Part shown: piece by piece, positions 24,767 through 37,960 of the stretch
Numbering within the stretch: the first letter of the stretch is position 1
How the letters are laid out: every line of letters starts with the position of its first letter
Position numbers and translations under genes: made by a program
The notes under the pieces: generated by a model
What the model saw: the letters and a program-made list of their open reading frames with translations, nothing else
Told to the model about the DNA's origin: nothing
The model's database searches: none
NCBI GenBank assembly: GCA_000231825.2
Contig: JH720299.1
Span: forward strand, 1,621,848 to 1,685,847
DNA length: 64,000 nt
From: Tetrahymena elliotti 4EA
Lineage: Eukaryota > Ciliophora > Oligohymenophorea > Hymenostomatida > Tetrahymenidae
Direction: 5' to 3'

Positions 24767-25737
24767 AGAAAATATCAATAAGAAAGGTTTACTTTTAATA
24801 TCATACAAATTTTTCGCTCAAATATATTATTTATATATATATAGTTGTAAATATTTTCCTTCTCTATAAAAACTTTTTAGATTGTTTTTTATCTTATTCT
24901 TTTAAAAGTAAAAATAAAACTTCTGAAAAATATTAAAAAGATTATACTTCTATAAATCATGAGGTATATGTATTTGTATGCATCTCATAAATTATCAAAA
25001 AAAATGAAAGCAAGAAAAAATTCAATTGTAAACCAAACTATTTAATTGAAAAATAAAATCTAAAAAAATAATTAATTTACAAATCAGAAAGATTTAATTA
25101 AAAATCAGAAATTCTTCAAGCATTTAAAATAAACAAGTAGTCCTTTTACTTATTATTTTATTTTGTTTCAAAATGTAAATAATTTGTAATATTTTAAATA
25201 CACATTACTTTGCCAAACAAAAATCAATAATTAAATATAAATATTAATTCGTAGATTTATATTTTCTTTAAAAATAAAAAAATTAGTGTTTTTTCATCTC
25301 AAAAATTAAATTTTTCTCATCATTTAATTCAAATTTTTTTGGTATTTTTAATTTTTAAAATATCTTTAAAAATAGAAAGAAATTATTCTTTAATTTTATA
25401 TACATACATTGATTGCTTCTATTTGGATGATTTTAAATCTAAATATTCAATATGTTTTTTACACCAAGCACACAAGTATCTTTTAACAAGAAATATCTCT
25501 TACTAAAAAAATCAAAAATATATGATTTTTTTGCTTTTTTTGAATTTTTCACTTTTGAATTTAAAATCTAATAATTATATTCTAATCTTATTTATTACAC
25601 TAATTTGGATATTTATGTTGATTTATTGTGGATATTCATCTTAATTGCAATTTGCATTTGATTATTTTTTTTAAGATAATTTTAAGAATGTATATAAAAA
25701 TTGCTTTATTAAATGACTATTCTTTTGTAGATTTCAT
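24767..25737. other. convergent spacer, gene-free
   Basis: A (TA)n stretch near 24830-24842 and otherwise AT-rich sequence with no supported exon. Confidence 0.5.
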
Positions 25738-27720
25738 TCAATCATCATACTCTTCAACAACTAAAGCTTCAGTAATAATATATTTTTTATTAGAATTTCT
25801 TAACTAGACAAAAAATGACATATTTTCTAATAATTGAAGATTCATTAATTATTAATTTTGGATGGATACAACAAAATCGTTTTATGGGTAATTAGTGAGT
25901 TAAAATATAGATCCTTTGAGCCAAACTCTTAATTCTATGATGCTATCAACTGGTAAATATTTTTTGGTTCCTTTTAAAAAATGTGTAAAAGATTAGCAAT
26001 TTAACTAAAGTTTGTTATTTTCAATTTTGAATTCAGTGCATAGTTTTTCATTAAATCCTAATGAAAAATTAAAATTTTTGTGTTACATTAGTCCAAGTTA
26101 AAAATATATGGTTTAATTTGAAATATTCTTTTAAGAATATATGGTTTAATTTGTATTCTTTTAAAATTAAACTCTAAAAATATATTTTTTATCTTTTTGT
26201 AAAATAATGTTTGACATACAATCTGTGTGTTAATTTATTTTCTAACCATTATATTATTCTTCATTTATAGTAATTTCTAGTTAGTTTTAACCATTTTTTG
26301 TGATCTAAATTCTTTAATTTCCATCATTAATATAGCTTTTTACCAGTTATATCTCATTTAAAATGTTTTATTACCTTAAAGAAATTATATCAAAAATTGG
26401 AAATTTACTCAGTATTCTTTCAAGACTATCTTTTTGAAATTTGTTAAATTAATATTTATTTTTAACTTAATATGTTAAACTCCTATCCATTGAATTCCTA
26501 ATTTCTTATTACTTTTTCACTAATGAGGTAATAATATCTATCGCTTAGGTATCCAAAGAAGAAAATAACTCAAAATTTTCTTATTGCTAAATTATTTAAG
26601 AATTCTAATCATACTTTAGAAATCCAAAAGATTCAATTAAATGATCTATTATTATTTTTTATTAATTGATATTAACAAAATTAAGTTTGTTTTGCAATAT
26701 TTTTTGAATTTATTAGATAAATGAAGATTTATAAATTTATTTTTGATATCTACTATCTGTCTAAAGTTTTATTAGATGCTAAGTTTGATTACTTATGCTT
26801 TCCATTTTTTGATCACATAATAATTCAAATTGTATTGGTTTTTTACCTTCAATGAATATTTTATTAGTTGAAACGCTTTCAAAAAGTGAATTAAGTTATT
26901 CTAACTATTTCTCTACTTTGTTTAAGAATTCTTTTGAGCAAAAGTTTGATTTATTTGAAATAAGGCCCATCAAAGTTTTAGAAAAGTAATTCTCAGTTTC
27001 ATTGAAATTATTGTTATTATTACTTATGAGTTCAGAATTGAAGAAGTTAATTTTATCAACAAAAGATAAAATTGATTGTTTGATCAAATTTGGTAGTTCA
27101 TAATTAATTATGCTTTGTTAATTAGTGCTCTGTTCAAGTAAATTTTACAATTTTTAAGTATTTTCTACTTTTTTTAACTCTAATTCTTTAATGAAATTCT
27201 TAAATTTTTCTTAAGAAGCCTATTCAAAAAATGATTTATCATTTTAGCTGTCTACTATCATTGACTAAAGTTAGCCAATTTGTGAAATTTGCTGATATTA
27301 TTTGATTATTTAGTTTTTTCCAAAAGGCAAATCCAGAGCATGATTCATCATATTTTTTTGAATACATTCAATTCTTTTGATTACTTCATCCTTTAGCGCA
27401 GTAAAGTAATTAGTAATTCTCTGAACCATATGTTGAGATTGATCAAATTTAGATGTTTCTTGAATCAGTTTTTCAATGACAGAGTAGTCATTAACAGGAG
27501 GCCATTTTTAGATTATTTTATTTTCTGCTTATTCAACAATTTATTCAATTAAAAGGTAATTAACACCCTTAAAGTTAAGATCTTCATTGACACATTAAGT
27601 GCAACAGAAGATATTGGAAGTAGGATTGCTAATGATTTAATTAACTTGAATAAATTCTAGATTTTTATTAACATGTTTGAGGCATGAGTGAAATTTTTGA
27701 AAGTTTTATTGTTGATCCAT
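25738..27720 (-). CDS. B-box-like, coiled-coil protein of a ciliate family (TRIM-like architecture)
   Basis: Intron-less, 660 residues, from ATG 27720-27718 to TGA 25740-25738. The N-terminus has zinc-ligand-like pairs: SCLKH near residue 13 and FCCTQC near residue 39, the spacing of a degenerate B-box. A long Gln/Asn/Lys-rich, probably coiled-coil middle follows. The C-terminal 200 residues are beta-rich (for example IIELRVWLKGSIFQ) and end in TEALVVEEYDD. The layout of zinc module, coiled coil and beta-rich end recalls TRIM proteins, but no RING is present and I cannot confirm a SPRY fold. The role is unknown. A decayed copy lies immediately upstream at 28077-28793, so this locus was duplicated in tandem. 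Confidence 0.75.
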
Positions 27721-28076
27721 TTTATAAAAAGTTCTATTATTATTTCAAAAGTATTTTAATTAACAATATTTTTACTCAAATATTTGTTTCTTATAAATTT
27801 ATATTTCTTATTTATTTGAAGAATTTAAAACAAGAAACAAATGAGTGAAATGCAGTTGTGTATACCTAATAAATAAGAAAGTATAAATTATTTAAAATAA
27901 ATGATATATATGATTGAATATTAATAATTAGAAACAAAAATTAAATTGAAAAAAAATATTTAATAATTTAAAATTTTAATTTTTATCTACATCACAAAAA
28001 AAAATCTTTTTAATATGCATCTTACCACTAATTACTGTATTTTTTGTGATAAATATATAATTATGGTTGAGTTCTT
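27721..28076. other. spacer between the B-box-like gene and its decayed copy
   Basis: AT-rich with no exon seen. It includes the 3' flank of the pseudogene. Confidence 0.4.
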
Positions 28077-28793
28077 TCAATTTTCAAACTCATCTTCTAC
28101 TAAAGCTTCTTTTATTATGTATTTTTGAGAACGGGTTTGTAATAGTGCAAATAATGAAAGTTTATCTAATTTTTTAAGCCCTTCCCAACTTTTTGTTTTT
28201 AATAGAAATTTTGTAATTATGCTATGGGAGATCTGTTATTTAAAACTTTGATTCATCCAACCAAACTCTTAATTCAATAATGCTTCATTTGGCAATTCTA
28301 AATTTAATCCCTTCAAATAATTTGTAAATCTAATCTTAGGAATTAAATTTATGATACTTCTTAGTATTACTTAATTATTTAGTTTTTTCCAAAAGGTAAA
28401 TTTAGAGCTTTATTGATCATTTTTTTTGGCAAAGTTCAATTTTTCTGAGTACTTCTTCTTTCTAAATAGTGAAATAACTACTAATCCTTAAAATTATATG
28501 CTAAGATTTATCTAATTTAGATGTTTCGTTGATTAATTTCTCAATTATTGAGTAGTCAGTCATTCACAGGTGTCCACTTTTAGATGATATTGTTTTCTCT
28601 CTACTCAACTATCTGCTCAATAAGGAGATAATTAATTCCTTTAAAATTTTGATCATCATTAATGCATTATGTGCAGCAAAAAAGGTTGGGAGTAGTTAGT
28701 ATCGGTTGCTACTGAATTAACTTGTATAAATTTAAGCTTCCTCTTTGAATGTTTAGTACAAGAATGAAATTTTTAAGGGTTTGATTGGTCCAT
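28077..28793 (-). pseudogene. decayed, internally deleted copy of the 25738-27720 gene
   Basis: On the same strand and clearly related to the adjacent gene. Starting at ATG 28793-28791 it matches the first ~145 residues (SCTKH versus SCLKH; NYLLIEQIVEQ; INKALNLPFGKNQIIKQYQ). It then jumps directly to the last ~80 residues (IIELRVW and the final EALVE-type end), so about 430 codons of the middle are missing. At least three small indels break the frame: before the CCTQC equivalent, at a duplicated GACT near the NDY position, and in an A-run after the IELCQK position. No continuous protein is possible. The remaining identity suggests a fairly young duplicate. Confidence 0.85.
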
Positions 28794-29303
28794 TTTTAAA
28801 TATTCTATTTTCTTGTTTAATTATTTTGCATTTGGCAAATTAGATTTAATATTGAATTGTAAATATCAAATTAGTAAATAGCTTCAATGAACTTTAATTA
28901 CAAAGTAAATCAAAAAAAGAAGTACACTATTTATGAAAATTCCTTTTTTGACTTTTCTGTCTTAATTAGATACATTTTTCTCATTTAAAATCATCTTACA
29001 CTAAATAAATTGGAATACATTATTATTACTAATATTTCAATGTAATTAAAATATATAAGCTTTTACATTTATACAATAAAAGTAGCCTACTTCATAGTTT
29101 AAAATATTTTAAATTGAATTTTCAAATAATTTCAGAATTATTGAAATATAATTTCATTTTATTTAAGTAAAGGAGGATAAGTAGAAGTTAAAAATTACAA
29201 AGAGTATGAAAGAGATGAAAAAGTTAAGTATTTTTCTAAAAAAAACAAAATAAAAATGAAATTCTCAAAAATAAAGTTTATTTTAATCAATAATTTATTT
29301 AAG
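28794..29303. other. gene-free or unresolved spacer
   Basis: Around 29161-29224 a short plus-strand open stretch (EVKNYKEYERDEK) could be an upstream exon of the next fragment. I cannot place a start codon for it. Confidence 0.3.
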
Positions 29304-29656
29304 TAGAAAATCAAGGCAAACTATATTTTTCATTTTGCAATTTAAAAGAATACAAAAGACTTTTTATCTTCTTAGATCTTAAGATTATGCCTTCAACATA
29401 AGAATAAATGAAATTAAAAATTGAAGAAACTACTGAAAAATAAAGAAACCTTTCAGACAAATAGATAAAAAATACTGAAGTGATCGATCAACTGACAGAA
29501 AGAGTAAATCAATTTTTTAATGTATGTACTCAAACAAAAATCTACCATAAAAAAGCATTTATAATTTTATAAGCAAAGTAAATCATGCAAAAAAAACACA
29601 AGACTAATCAGGGAATTTTTAGGTAAAATCTTTAAAATAACAAAAAGTTGGGATGA
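29304..29656 (+). CDS. possible SAS-6/XRCC4-superfamily fragment
   Basis: An open stretch after the acceptor TTATTTAAG at 29295-29303, ending at TGA 29654-29656. It encodes GKLYFSFCNLKEYKRLFIF and LDLKIMPSTQEQM, followed by a charged helical segment. The two beta strands then helix resemble the end of the SAS-6 N-terminal head, where a strand pair leads into the coiled coil. The head's earlier strands are not found in the expected place, so this may be a truncated copy rather than a gene. Alternatively it is the 5' part of the following receptor gene, or chance coding. Low confidence in family and in boundaries. Confidence 0.3.
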
Positions 29657-30630
29657 CCTTTTCAAACTAGTGTTGGTAAAACACCAGATAATGATATTTC
29701 CTTTTATATTTAAGAGTTGTAACAACATATTATTTATATTATTTGATATCTTTATTTTATGGCTTTAACCATATTAAATTATTTTGCAAAAATGGTGAAA
29801 ATATATTTTCAGTGTAATTTTAAAAAAATATTTTTGAATAGTTTTTTGTAGGTAATTTTAAAAATCTTGATCGATTTTAACTATCTAAGCAAATAATATA
29901 ATTTTTATTTTTGTAGGTTAGTAATAATATTGAGGCAATCTGGATAAATGTCTATTTGATTAAGTATCTAAATAGCAGATTATTTTATTAATGTATTAAT
30001 AAAAAACATATGGAAGTAAAGATAAAGTTTTTATGATAAAGAAGGGGAAAATTGACAAATAATTATTTCAAAGTTTTTTATAATTTTAAGGAAGTTAATT
30101 AAGTTTAAAAGGGATTTATTAATGAAATTAAAATAATGATTATGAAAGAATATTCTTTTAAAAGATGTTGGTACTATTATTTCATGAAAGATTAGATAGA
30201 TAATAATAATTTACTTTGATGAAATTAATGCTTGAAAATCAATCTTGAGGAAATTAAAAACACCAAGTATAATTAGAAAAATAAGATAGGTATTTTCTCT
30301 CTTTGGTTAGTTCCTTTTTCTTTTGCCTACTTTTTGATTGATTAATAATAGTTATCAAAATAAACCTTATTTATTCATTAATTCACTAATTCCAAATAAT
30401 TTTAAGATAAAAACTTCTATGTGAAAAAAGTAAGAAAAGATTGTTTGAAAAATAGAAAACTCCAGATGTATTTTATAATTAATTAAATGAAAACAAAATT
30501 ATAAAAAGATTTAAAAAAATTATCTGAATGCTAACCCTATAAATCAAATTTTTAATTACAGCCCTCTCACTTTGTAAAATTTGTTTCTAAAAATAAATTT
30601 AAATAAAATATTAATATATTTATTGAAAAG
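29657..30630. other. unresolved region upstream of the REJ/GPS receptor
   Basis: Contains several short open pieces flanked by splice-like signals (near 29930-30015, 30117-30230 and 30248-30289) that could be 5' exons of the receptor, including its signal peptide. I could not chain them in phase. Confidence 0.35.
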
Positions 30631-33600
30631 TAATCTAAACATATTATGTAGAATGTTATTGCGAATACGCTGAAGTAACTCATAACGAATTACATAATTC
30701 AAGTAAAACTCAAATTTTAACACATTTTTTTCTTTAATTTAATTATTCTATTTTTAAAAAGAGAGCAAATGCCTAGCTATATTTTAAGATCATAAGAGCA
30801 AACCCACTCAATAAGAAGATCAGAATATCATAGATGAGGGTCTTAAATTTTTATCTCCTAGCTCATGTAAAAATAGCCTGTATCAATAGTAATGCCCTGA
30901 ATCTACAGACAAAAGATACTATTCTGGTGGTTCAAGTTGTACAGGATCAACTGAGTTTTCAATAGAATATACATCATTGTAATTTAATATTTTATTTATT
31001 TGTTATATTTATTAGAAGCAATAAGAAATTAAACATTTAATTTTATTTAAAAAGGAGTTTAAATATAAAACGTATTGGTTATTATCAATAAATTGTCATT
31101 TAAGATTCATCATTAAAATGTATTATAGACTAATAAAAACCATTTCTTTCAAAATTTTATTTAAATGGCATGGAGATAAGTCCAATTATGAAATAATCTT
31201 ATAATTCGCAAGTATGCAAACCCCTCTATGCTACAAGCTATGCCTTAAGTAGTTATTATTAGGATAATATAAATAAGAAGACCGTTTCAATTAAGAACAC
31301 CATTTTTCCTTATTGTGATTGGGCTAACATTCTAATAGAAAGCTTCTTTGTTGTAATTGAATTTGATGTAATGATAAATATTTAATGATTTATAAAAAAA
31401 TATTTTTAATGTATTTAATTCTTTTCAGAAAAAAAAATTTAGGATAATAAAAATAAATAATACAAATCATCAAAAAAAAATAGATCTAATTTTACAAAAT
31501 TTAGAATCTTAAAAATCTAATAAAAAATATAGATTTAATCAAAACTTAAATCTAACAACTCTACACAAATATTTTTTGTTTTAAAACAATTTTTATTTTT
31601 TAATAAAACAATGAAGTGCCCAAATTGTAAAGAATGTAATGATGAGGATGGTTGTATATCATGTGAAGATGGATATAAAATAAAAGATAAAAAATGTGAA
31701 CTCAGCTGCAATTCTAATTGTAAGACTTGTGAATTGACTGATAATAACAAATGCCTATCCTGTTCTGATAATAAATTCATAGATTCTTAAAATAAATGCA
31801 TTGAATCATGTAACAATCCAGGATTTTATGTGAAAGAAAATTAGGGTATAAAATATTGCTTACCATGTAATAGTATTTGTGCAACTTGTAGCGGTGGTAC
31901 CTCAAACAGCTGCACATCTTGTAAAGTTGGTTATTACTTAGATTATAACACCTGCAAATAATGTGATAGCCCGTGTAAAACTTGCTAAGCTGGTGGCCCT
32001 AATTGCTTAACTTGCATAGATTACCATTATCTATCCAACAATTCTTGTATTCCTTGTGACAAATCATGCAAAGAATGCTCTGGAACTGGAATTAACAACT
32101 GTACTATCTGCAGAGAACTCAATTACTATATTTAGACTGACGTTAATAATATTAATCAATATTGTGTCTAAAGTTGCGATCAAACTCTTGCTTATTACAT
32201 AGATAAATCTAATCCTAAACAAGCTTATTGCAGATCATGCCTTCCGATTTGTAAAACATGTAATAACCGTGATGCTTGTTTAACTTGCAATGAAAAGTAT
32301 TTTTTAAACACTAAAACTAATCTATGTGAATCATGCGATGAAACTTGCGAAAAATGCAATGGATCCTCAAATAAAGATTGTTAAATTTGCAGAAAAGATT
32401 TATTTAAGCAACTGAAAACAAATTTGTGTGTAAAAGATTGTGAAGCTTAAGAATTTAAGAACTAAAAATTAGAGTGCTAAGAATGTGATAGTTCTTGTTA
32501 GAAATGTGATGGACCTACTTCTAGAGATTGCTTATCTTGTAAAGCTAATTCTTACCTTTTTAATAAAACTTGTGTCTCTATTTGCCCAAATGGCTACTTC
32601 AAAAATGAGGATAGTCTTGAATGTGAAGAATGTTCTGATATATATAATTGTAATAATTGCTACTAAACTTGTTAATTGTGCACATCAGGATCAATTTAGT
32701 CTTAAAAATGTTAGACTTGCTATAGCTAAACCAGAATATTAAACTCTGAGAATAAATGTGTTTGCAAAAACTCTTAAGATACAAGAGAGTTATTTTTCCA
32801 TTGTAGTCATTAAAATACTGCTGTTTTAGATATTTATTTAAGTGAAATTATTCCTAGGTTAACTATTGACTTTGGGTCACCTTTAAGAGATATTAATACC
32901 TCTCCTAATTAGTTGTGCTAATAGGTATTTGAAGATAAGACTATTGATTTACTTGGTCATAATTGTGAATGCCAAATTAGTGGAAATTTCTTTAATGTTT
33001 CTTTAAGTAAAATCCATTTTGTTTGATTTTATTTCTAGCTGAGAATTTATTTAATTTTATTTTATAGCAAACTCTTCTACCATCATGGAGAAAGATAAAA
33101 TACACTTTAAGAAAGGAGTATTGTAATTTTCAGATTATCCAGTTTAAATTGATACTTTTTACATGAATTAAGTCTATTAAAAACCAACAGGAAATCCTTA
33201 GTTTGAATTTCAAAATAATTTTATTGAAAACACATGCAATCCTATAATTATCTCACTTTCTAAAATAAAGAATGATGCTTAAAGAGGTTTTTAAAATTTA
33301 ACATGGTCTTTAGAGTAAATAACTGGGTAGGTAGAATAGGAATTTATTTAAAAAATAAATGATAGTATGCTGGCTTCGAGCTAAGATAGGAATACTACTT
33401 TACATCTTAACCCCTCAATTATACCTCCTAATCAGAATATTACTATTAAATTTAGCTATTGGCTAAAAGTCAACAAAAATGGAGAGCAGACATTCACAAT
33501 ATTTTTTAAAAAAGAAAAAATTATAAGAATAAGTCATTTGTAATCTATCTATCCACCAATATATAGGTAATAAATTTTCTCTTAAATAAAATTTAAAAAA

Positions 33601-36600
33601 AGTAAAAAATTTTAATTCAAAAAAAATTGTTATTTTTAATTTAAAATTCTAAATAATTTCTTCTGCTTTTTCATTTTTTTATTTAGATTGAATTTTTAAA
33701 TTATAATTAGATACCATGACCTAAACTTCTTCTTTTAGTCATATATAGAAGCTTGTGAGTTTGGAATGAGTACATATTTTATTGAACCAACTAACTTAAA
33801 AATTATTTCACCTCAGTATACTAACATTGAGTAAAACATATTGAATAAAAACGAATCTAGCTTTTAATTAAATATACCTCCTTATACTCTACCTTCTAAT
33901 TAGGAATTCAAGTTTAGTGTAATTTATTTCTACTTTTAATTAATTTAATTTATTTTTTAATTTTCATTTAAACCATTTTCTATTTGTATCTAATCGTATA
34001 ACTACGAGCATGAGGAAAATTCTTGACACTGAAAGTATTATTTGTTGTTAACTATCAATTCAATAATAACAAATACTGAGATTTTTCTATCATACAAATT
34101 TGAGATTTTTCTATCATACAAATTTGAGATTTTTCTATCATACAAATTTGAGATTTTTCTATCATACAAATTTTGAGATTTTTCTATCATACAAATTTTA
34201 ATACAAAAGAAAAAGAATCAATACTTAATTTCTTATTTACTTTTTTTTATCTTTATTAAAAATATTACTTTTAAATTTAGGTGATATTAAGTCTGAGCTC
34301 AGATAACAAGACAGAGACTATAAAAAACATTTCTATTGATGTTTTAATGTCTGATTTGTTTTTATAATTCCAGGGGGGATCTAATTTCATGGTGAGCTAT
34401 CAATAAGAATTTTCTTTGGCTTCCAAATATAAGGATTATGAAATTTAGAATTAATCTGATGAGGGTACAGCGTTTGCTTGGGAGTGTAAAAGTTTATCAA
34501 GCAGTGATAATGTTTGTTACAATTATAAAGGTGATAATATTTAAATTAATCAAGGTGTAAGTTCTATTACTTTCCAAGAAAGGACTTTTCAGCCTTATAG
34601 TATCTTGGCTTTGACACTAAAAGCACAAAAAGAAAAGAGATCAGCTACATCTACTGCTACATGCATATTTACAGAATTTAACATTCCTCCTTTGACAGTT
34701 CTATAGCCTTAAGGACAATTAAATAACAAAATAAATCTAAACTAAGAACTTTACTTCACATTGCAATATAGCTAGACTGTTTCATCTGATATTTTATCTT
34801 ATGCAGGAGCTTTGTTATATGACAATAAAATTGTTGGAGCCATACAATTTGATTACTATTAAGTTAAATTTAGGATATGGAGTTATTTTAAGGATATTAT
34901 TCCAGAAATTCCAATCATTTAAGTGCGTTTCTCTGCCTATAATCCAGCATATGTTATGCCAAGTTTAGCAACAATCAATCTTCCAGTCAATTACCCTCCT
35001 AATAATTGTGTTATGTCGATAAGTCCATTGCAAGGAGAAGCTCTCTAGACAATTTTCACAATTTCATATGAAAAATGTACTGATGATGATCCTCCTTTAA
35101 CATACTAGTTCTTTTACTATAATAGTAATAGTGATATATAAATAGAGTTAGATTCACCTTGGAATATAACAAGAAGATAAATTGCAGACTAAAACCTCAA
35201 TTTCATAATGAAGACTATTCTTCCATAAGGAAATTTGATCATCATGAGTTAAGCTATGGACTCTTAGCTAGGTGTATCAAATAAAACAATAGCTATTGAA
35301 GTTCAGGGATAGCACCAAACAGAAGAAGATTATTTAGAAATTTTAAACTAAGCTATCTAATAATCCTATCAAAATCAAAAGTCTTTGAATGATTAAATAG
35401 TTATCATGAGCATAATAGGTGAAGATTTAAGCAAAAATACTTAATTTTTGCTTTCCTAAAAGATTAATGATCTTAAAAGTTGGTTTATAGAGGAATTGTA
35501 CTAAATGTCACTTAAACTTCCAAAATTTTCTCTTTTATCGACTTTTGTAAATAAAGTTATAGCATAATTATAGTAGACACTTATCACTTCATCTGAGAAT
35601 TAAAAAAATAAAATTTATGATCAACTTGATTAAATCTTATCAAATGTGTAAAAAAGTAAGGAAACCAATGATACCACATCTTTACAGCAGGATAATGATA
35701 TGTTATTGTAAAATCTTATAGATTCTTATAAAATTTTGAATTCTACAGTCAAATTAGGAAATGAATTTAAAGATTATGAAAAATATAAAAATATTTCTTA
35801 AAGGATTGGAAGTATGTTATCTAATAATATTCTTCCTAATGAAGGATCTCTATTACTTGATGGAAATTTATCTTCTTTACTATGTGATACAATAACTTAG
35901 AAAAATATTCATAGGTATGGATTACCAGATAACTAAACTGAATCTTAAAATTCAACATAAATATTAAATATTGTTAGCAATACATTTAACTTGAATATTT
36001 ATCAAAATACATAAAATTTTTAGGATTATGTAAAATAATTTGAAAATATTATTAAGAATTTCTAATACTCGCAGAATTAACTGATTTCTACTCTAATTAA
36101 TAGCTCAGATTCAAGCTTATAAGGCATGTCATTAATTAGATACAATTTCAACAATCCAAAATCAAATGATAAGTATAATATGACATGCTTACAAAATAAA
36201 GATGTTAATTGGTCAAATGATAATTGCAATATTGTTAAAAAAATAGATAATAGTTATGTATGCTTTTGTAAAGAATAAAGGCCAACAACTATTATTGAAA
36301 GTTTAGAAGACATGTTTTTTAAAAATAAAAATTTAAAAACTATTTTAGGAGAAAAAGGTTTATAAAACATATCCAATTTTGAAGATTTTTACATGTATGC
36401 AACATTTTGGACTCTTACAGCTTTTACCTTACTATAGTTCGCTCTTTGTTTTGTAGGAAGATCCTTAGACATTAAAACCAGAGCTAAAATTAGAACTTAA
36501 GTGTTACCAGAAGATCAACGAAATCAGGATTAAAATGAGTAAGAATAATAAAATATATAAGAATAGCAAGAATAAAATAAGTAATAATAGCAAGAATAAC

Positions 36601-37547
36601 TAAAAATATAACAATAATAGCAAGAGCAAATTAAAAATCAGCAAACTCTATAATTTGTGATTGAAGAGAAAATTAAAATTCCATCTACATCCCCATTTAT
36701 TTAAAATATCTAAGAGGAATAATACATTTTAAGTAATCGAAATCCAAATTTATTAAACAAATAACTTAAATCATCTGCCATATTATTTTAATTAAATCCT
36801 AATCAGCCTAATAGAAGAAAAAGATTTTCGTTTTTAAACAAAAAAAATGATATTAAAAGTTTGAATTATATTCAAGATAATATTCTTAAAGGAGATTAAT
36901 AACTTAGTACATAAGAATAAGAATAGATTCAAACAAATGTTATGAGTTCATAAGATAAAATAAAAGACAGTGAGAACTCATTAAAGTTAGGGAATAAAGA
37001 TGTGATCTTTCTAAATCTTTCTTCCTTCAAAAGTTTTGCTATCTTTCATTCATTCTTAAGCATATTTTATTTATATGAGGAAGCAATCTCTAGACAAACA
37101 AAATTTTCTTTATTTTATATAAAGAGTATTCACACTATGGCTATATGTATAATATTTTATGAGTACAAATAAATTGTTTAGCTAATTACAGTTTCTTTAG
37201 TGAATAGTTTAGTCATAGGTTTTGGTTCTTTTATAATCACATTCACCTATAAGAAAGGCTTGTTTGGCAAAATTATTTCTCTTATTATTCAAATGTCTTT
37301 ATCTTTGGTTTATCTTTACACAATTTTGGCAGTATTTAGTGGTTGGAGTTAAGGTGAATCAAACTAATTCATGCTTTCTTTTACTATATCCTTTTGTACT
37401 GATTTGCTGTTCGTCGATGTATTGATTTCTAATTTAATGAATTTCGTATCTAAGAGATATTATATTTCAAATAAATAACAATATGTTTATGCGAAACTCT
37501 TTGATTTACTTTCACTTAAAAAAACAATAGATGCAATAGATAATTGA
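30631..37547 (+). CDS. polycystin-like REJ/GPS-domain membrane receptor (5' end unresolved)
   Basis: Exons in consistent phase: 30631-30702, 30762-30978, 31055-31367, 31617-33006, 33068-33566, 33687-33918 and 34281-37547, about 1,995 codons. After an N-terminal ectodomain the protein has a dense run of furin-like cysteine repeats (C-x2-C, C-x4-C; CKTC, CECSG-type spacing) encoded by 31617-32820. A long REJ-like beta region follows. Near 36176-36300 is a GPS/GAIN motif: CLQNKDVNWSNDNC then YVCFCKEQ. The usual HL/T cleavage site is replaced by KEQ, so autoproteolysis is doubtful. The C-terminus has about five membrane helices (ATFWTLTAFTLLQFALCFV; SLVIGFGSFIITF; IISLIIQMSLSLVYLYTILAV; FTISFCTDLLFVDVLI) and a Gln-rich cytoplasmic loop. 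Polycystin-1-like receptors work at cilia or in cell recognition; the ligand is unknown. The start codon and signal peptide are missing from the model. Confidence 0.75.
34078..34199 (+). repeat. 24-bp tandem repeat, five copies, inside an intron
   Basis: Unit GAGATTTTTCTATCATACAA plus ATTT. Copies start at 34078, 34102, 34126, 34150 and 34175. The fourth has one extra T. It lies in the 362-nt intron 33919-34280 of the receptor gene. Confidence 0.9.
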
Positions 37548-37960
37548 AAATTTAAAATTAAAGCATTTTTGTTTGAGATTTATATTATATTTGTTTTATT
37601 TGTTAAAGTAATCTTGTTCTTAAAAAAAGATTTTAGATGAAGATAATTTTTAGAACTTACTTAGAAACAAAATTCTCAAAATTGAATCATATTTCTTCAT
37701 AATTAAATTACTCAAATTTCTCTACTTAAATGGTATTACTTTCCAGAAATTTATTTATGATCCTCTTAAAAAATTTAGATTTCTTCATAAAAAAAGAAAT
37801 TAAATTTTTTATGAAACGTTTTTTATTTAAATGCAACCTAATTAATATTTTTATTTCTAACTATTTATGATAAAATAAATACAAAAACTTAAGCATTTAA
37901 AAAAATTTGGCAAAAAGCAATAGAGTTTGTGAAAAAAACAAGTATACCTTGAGTAGAAAT
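37548..37960. other. gene-free spacer
   Basis: AT-rich, no supported exon. Confidence 0.45.

Noticed and set aside
31611..31616. ATG at 31611 as the start of the receptor gene
   Set aside because: It lacks a signal peptide, and the upstream exons join in phase to an acceptor (AATGAAG) that removes this ATG.
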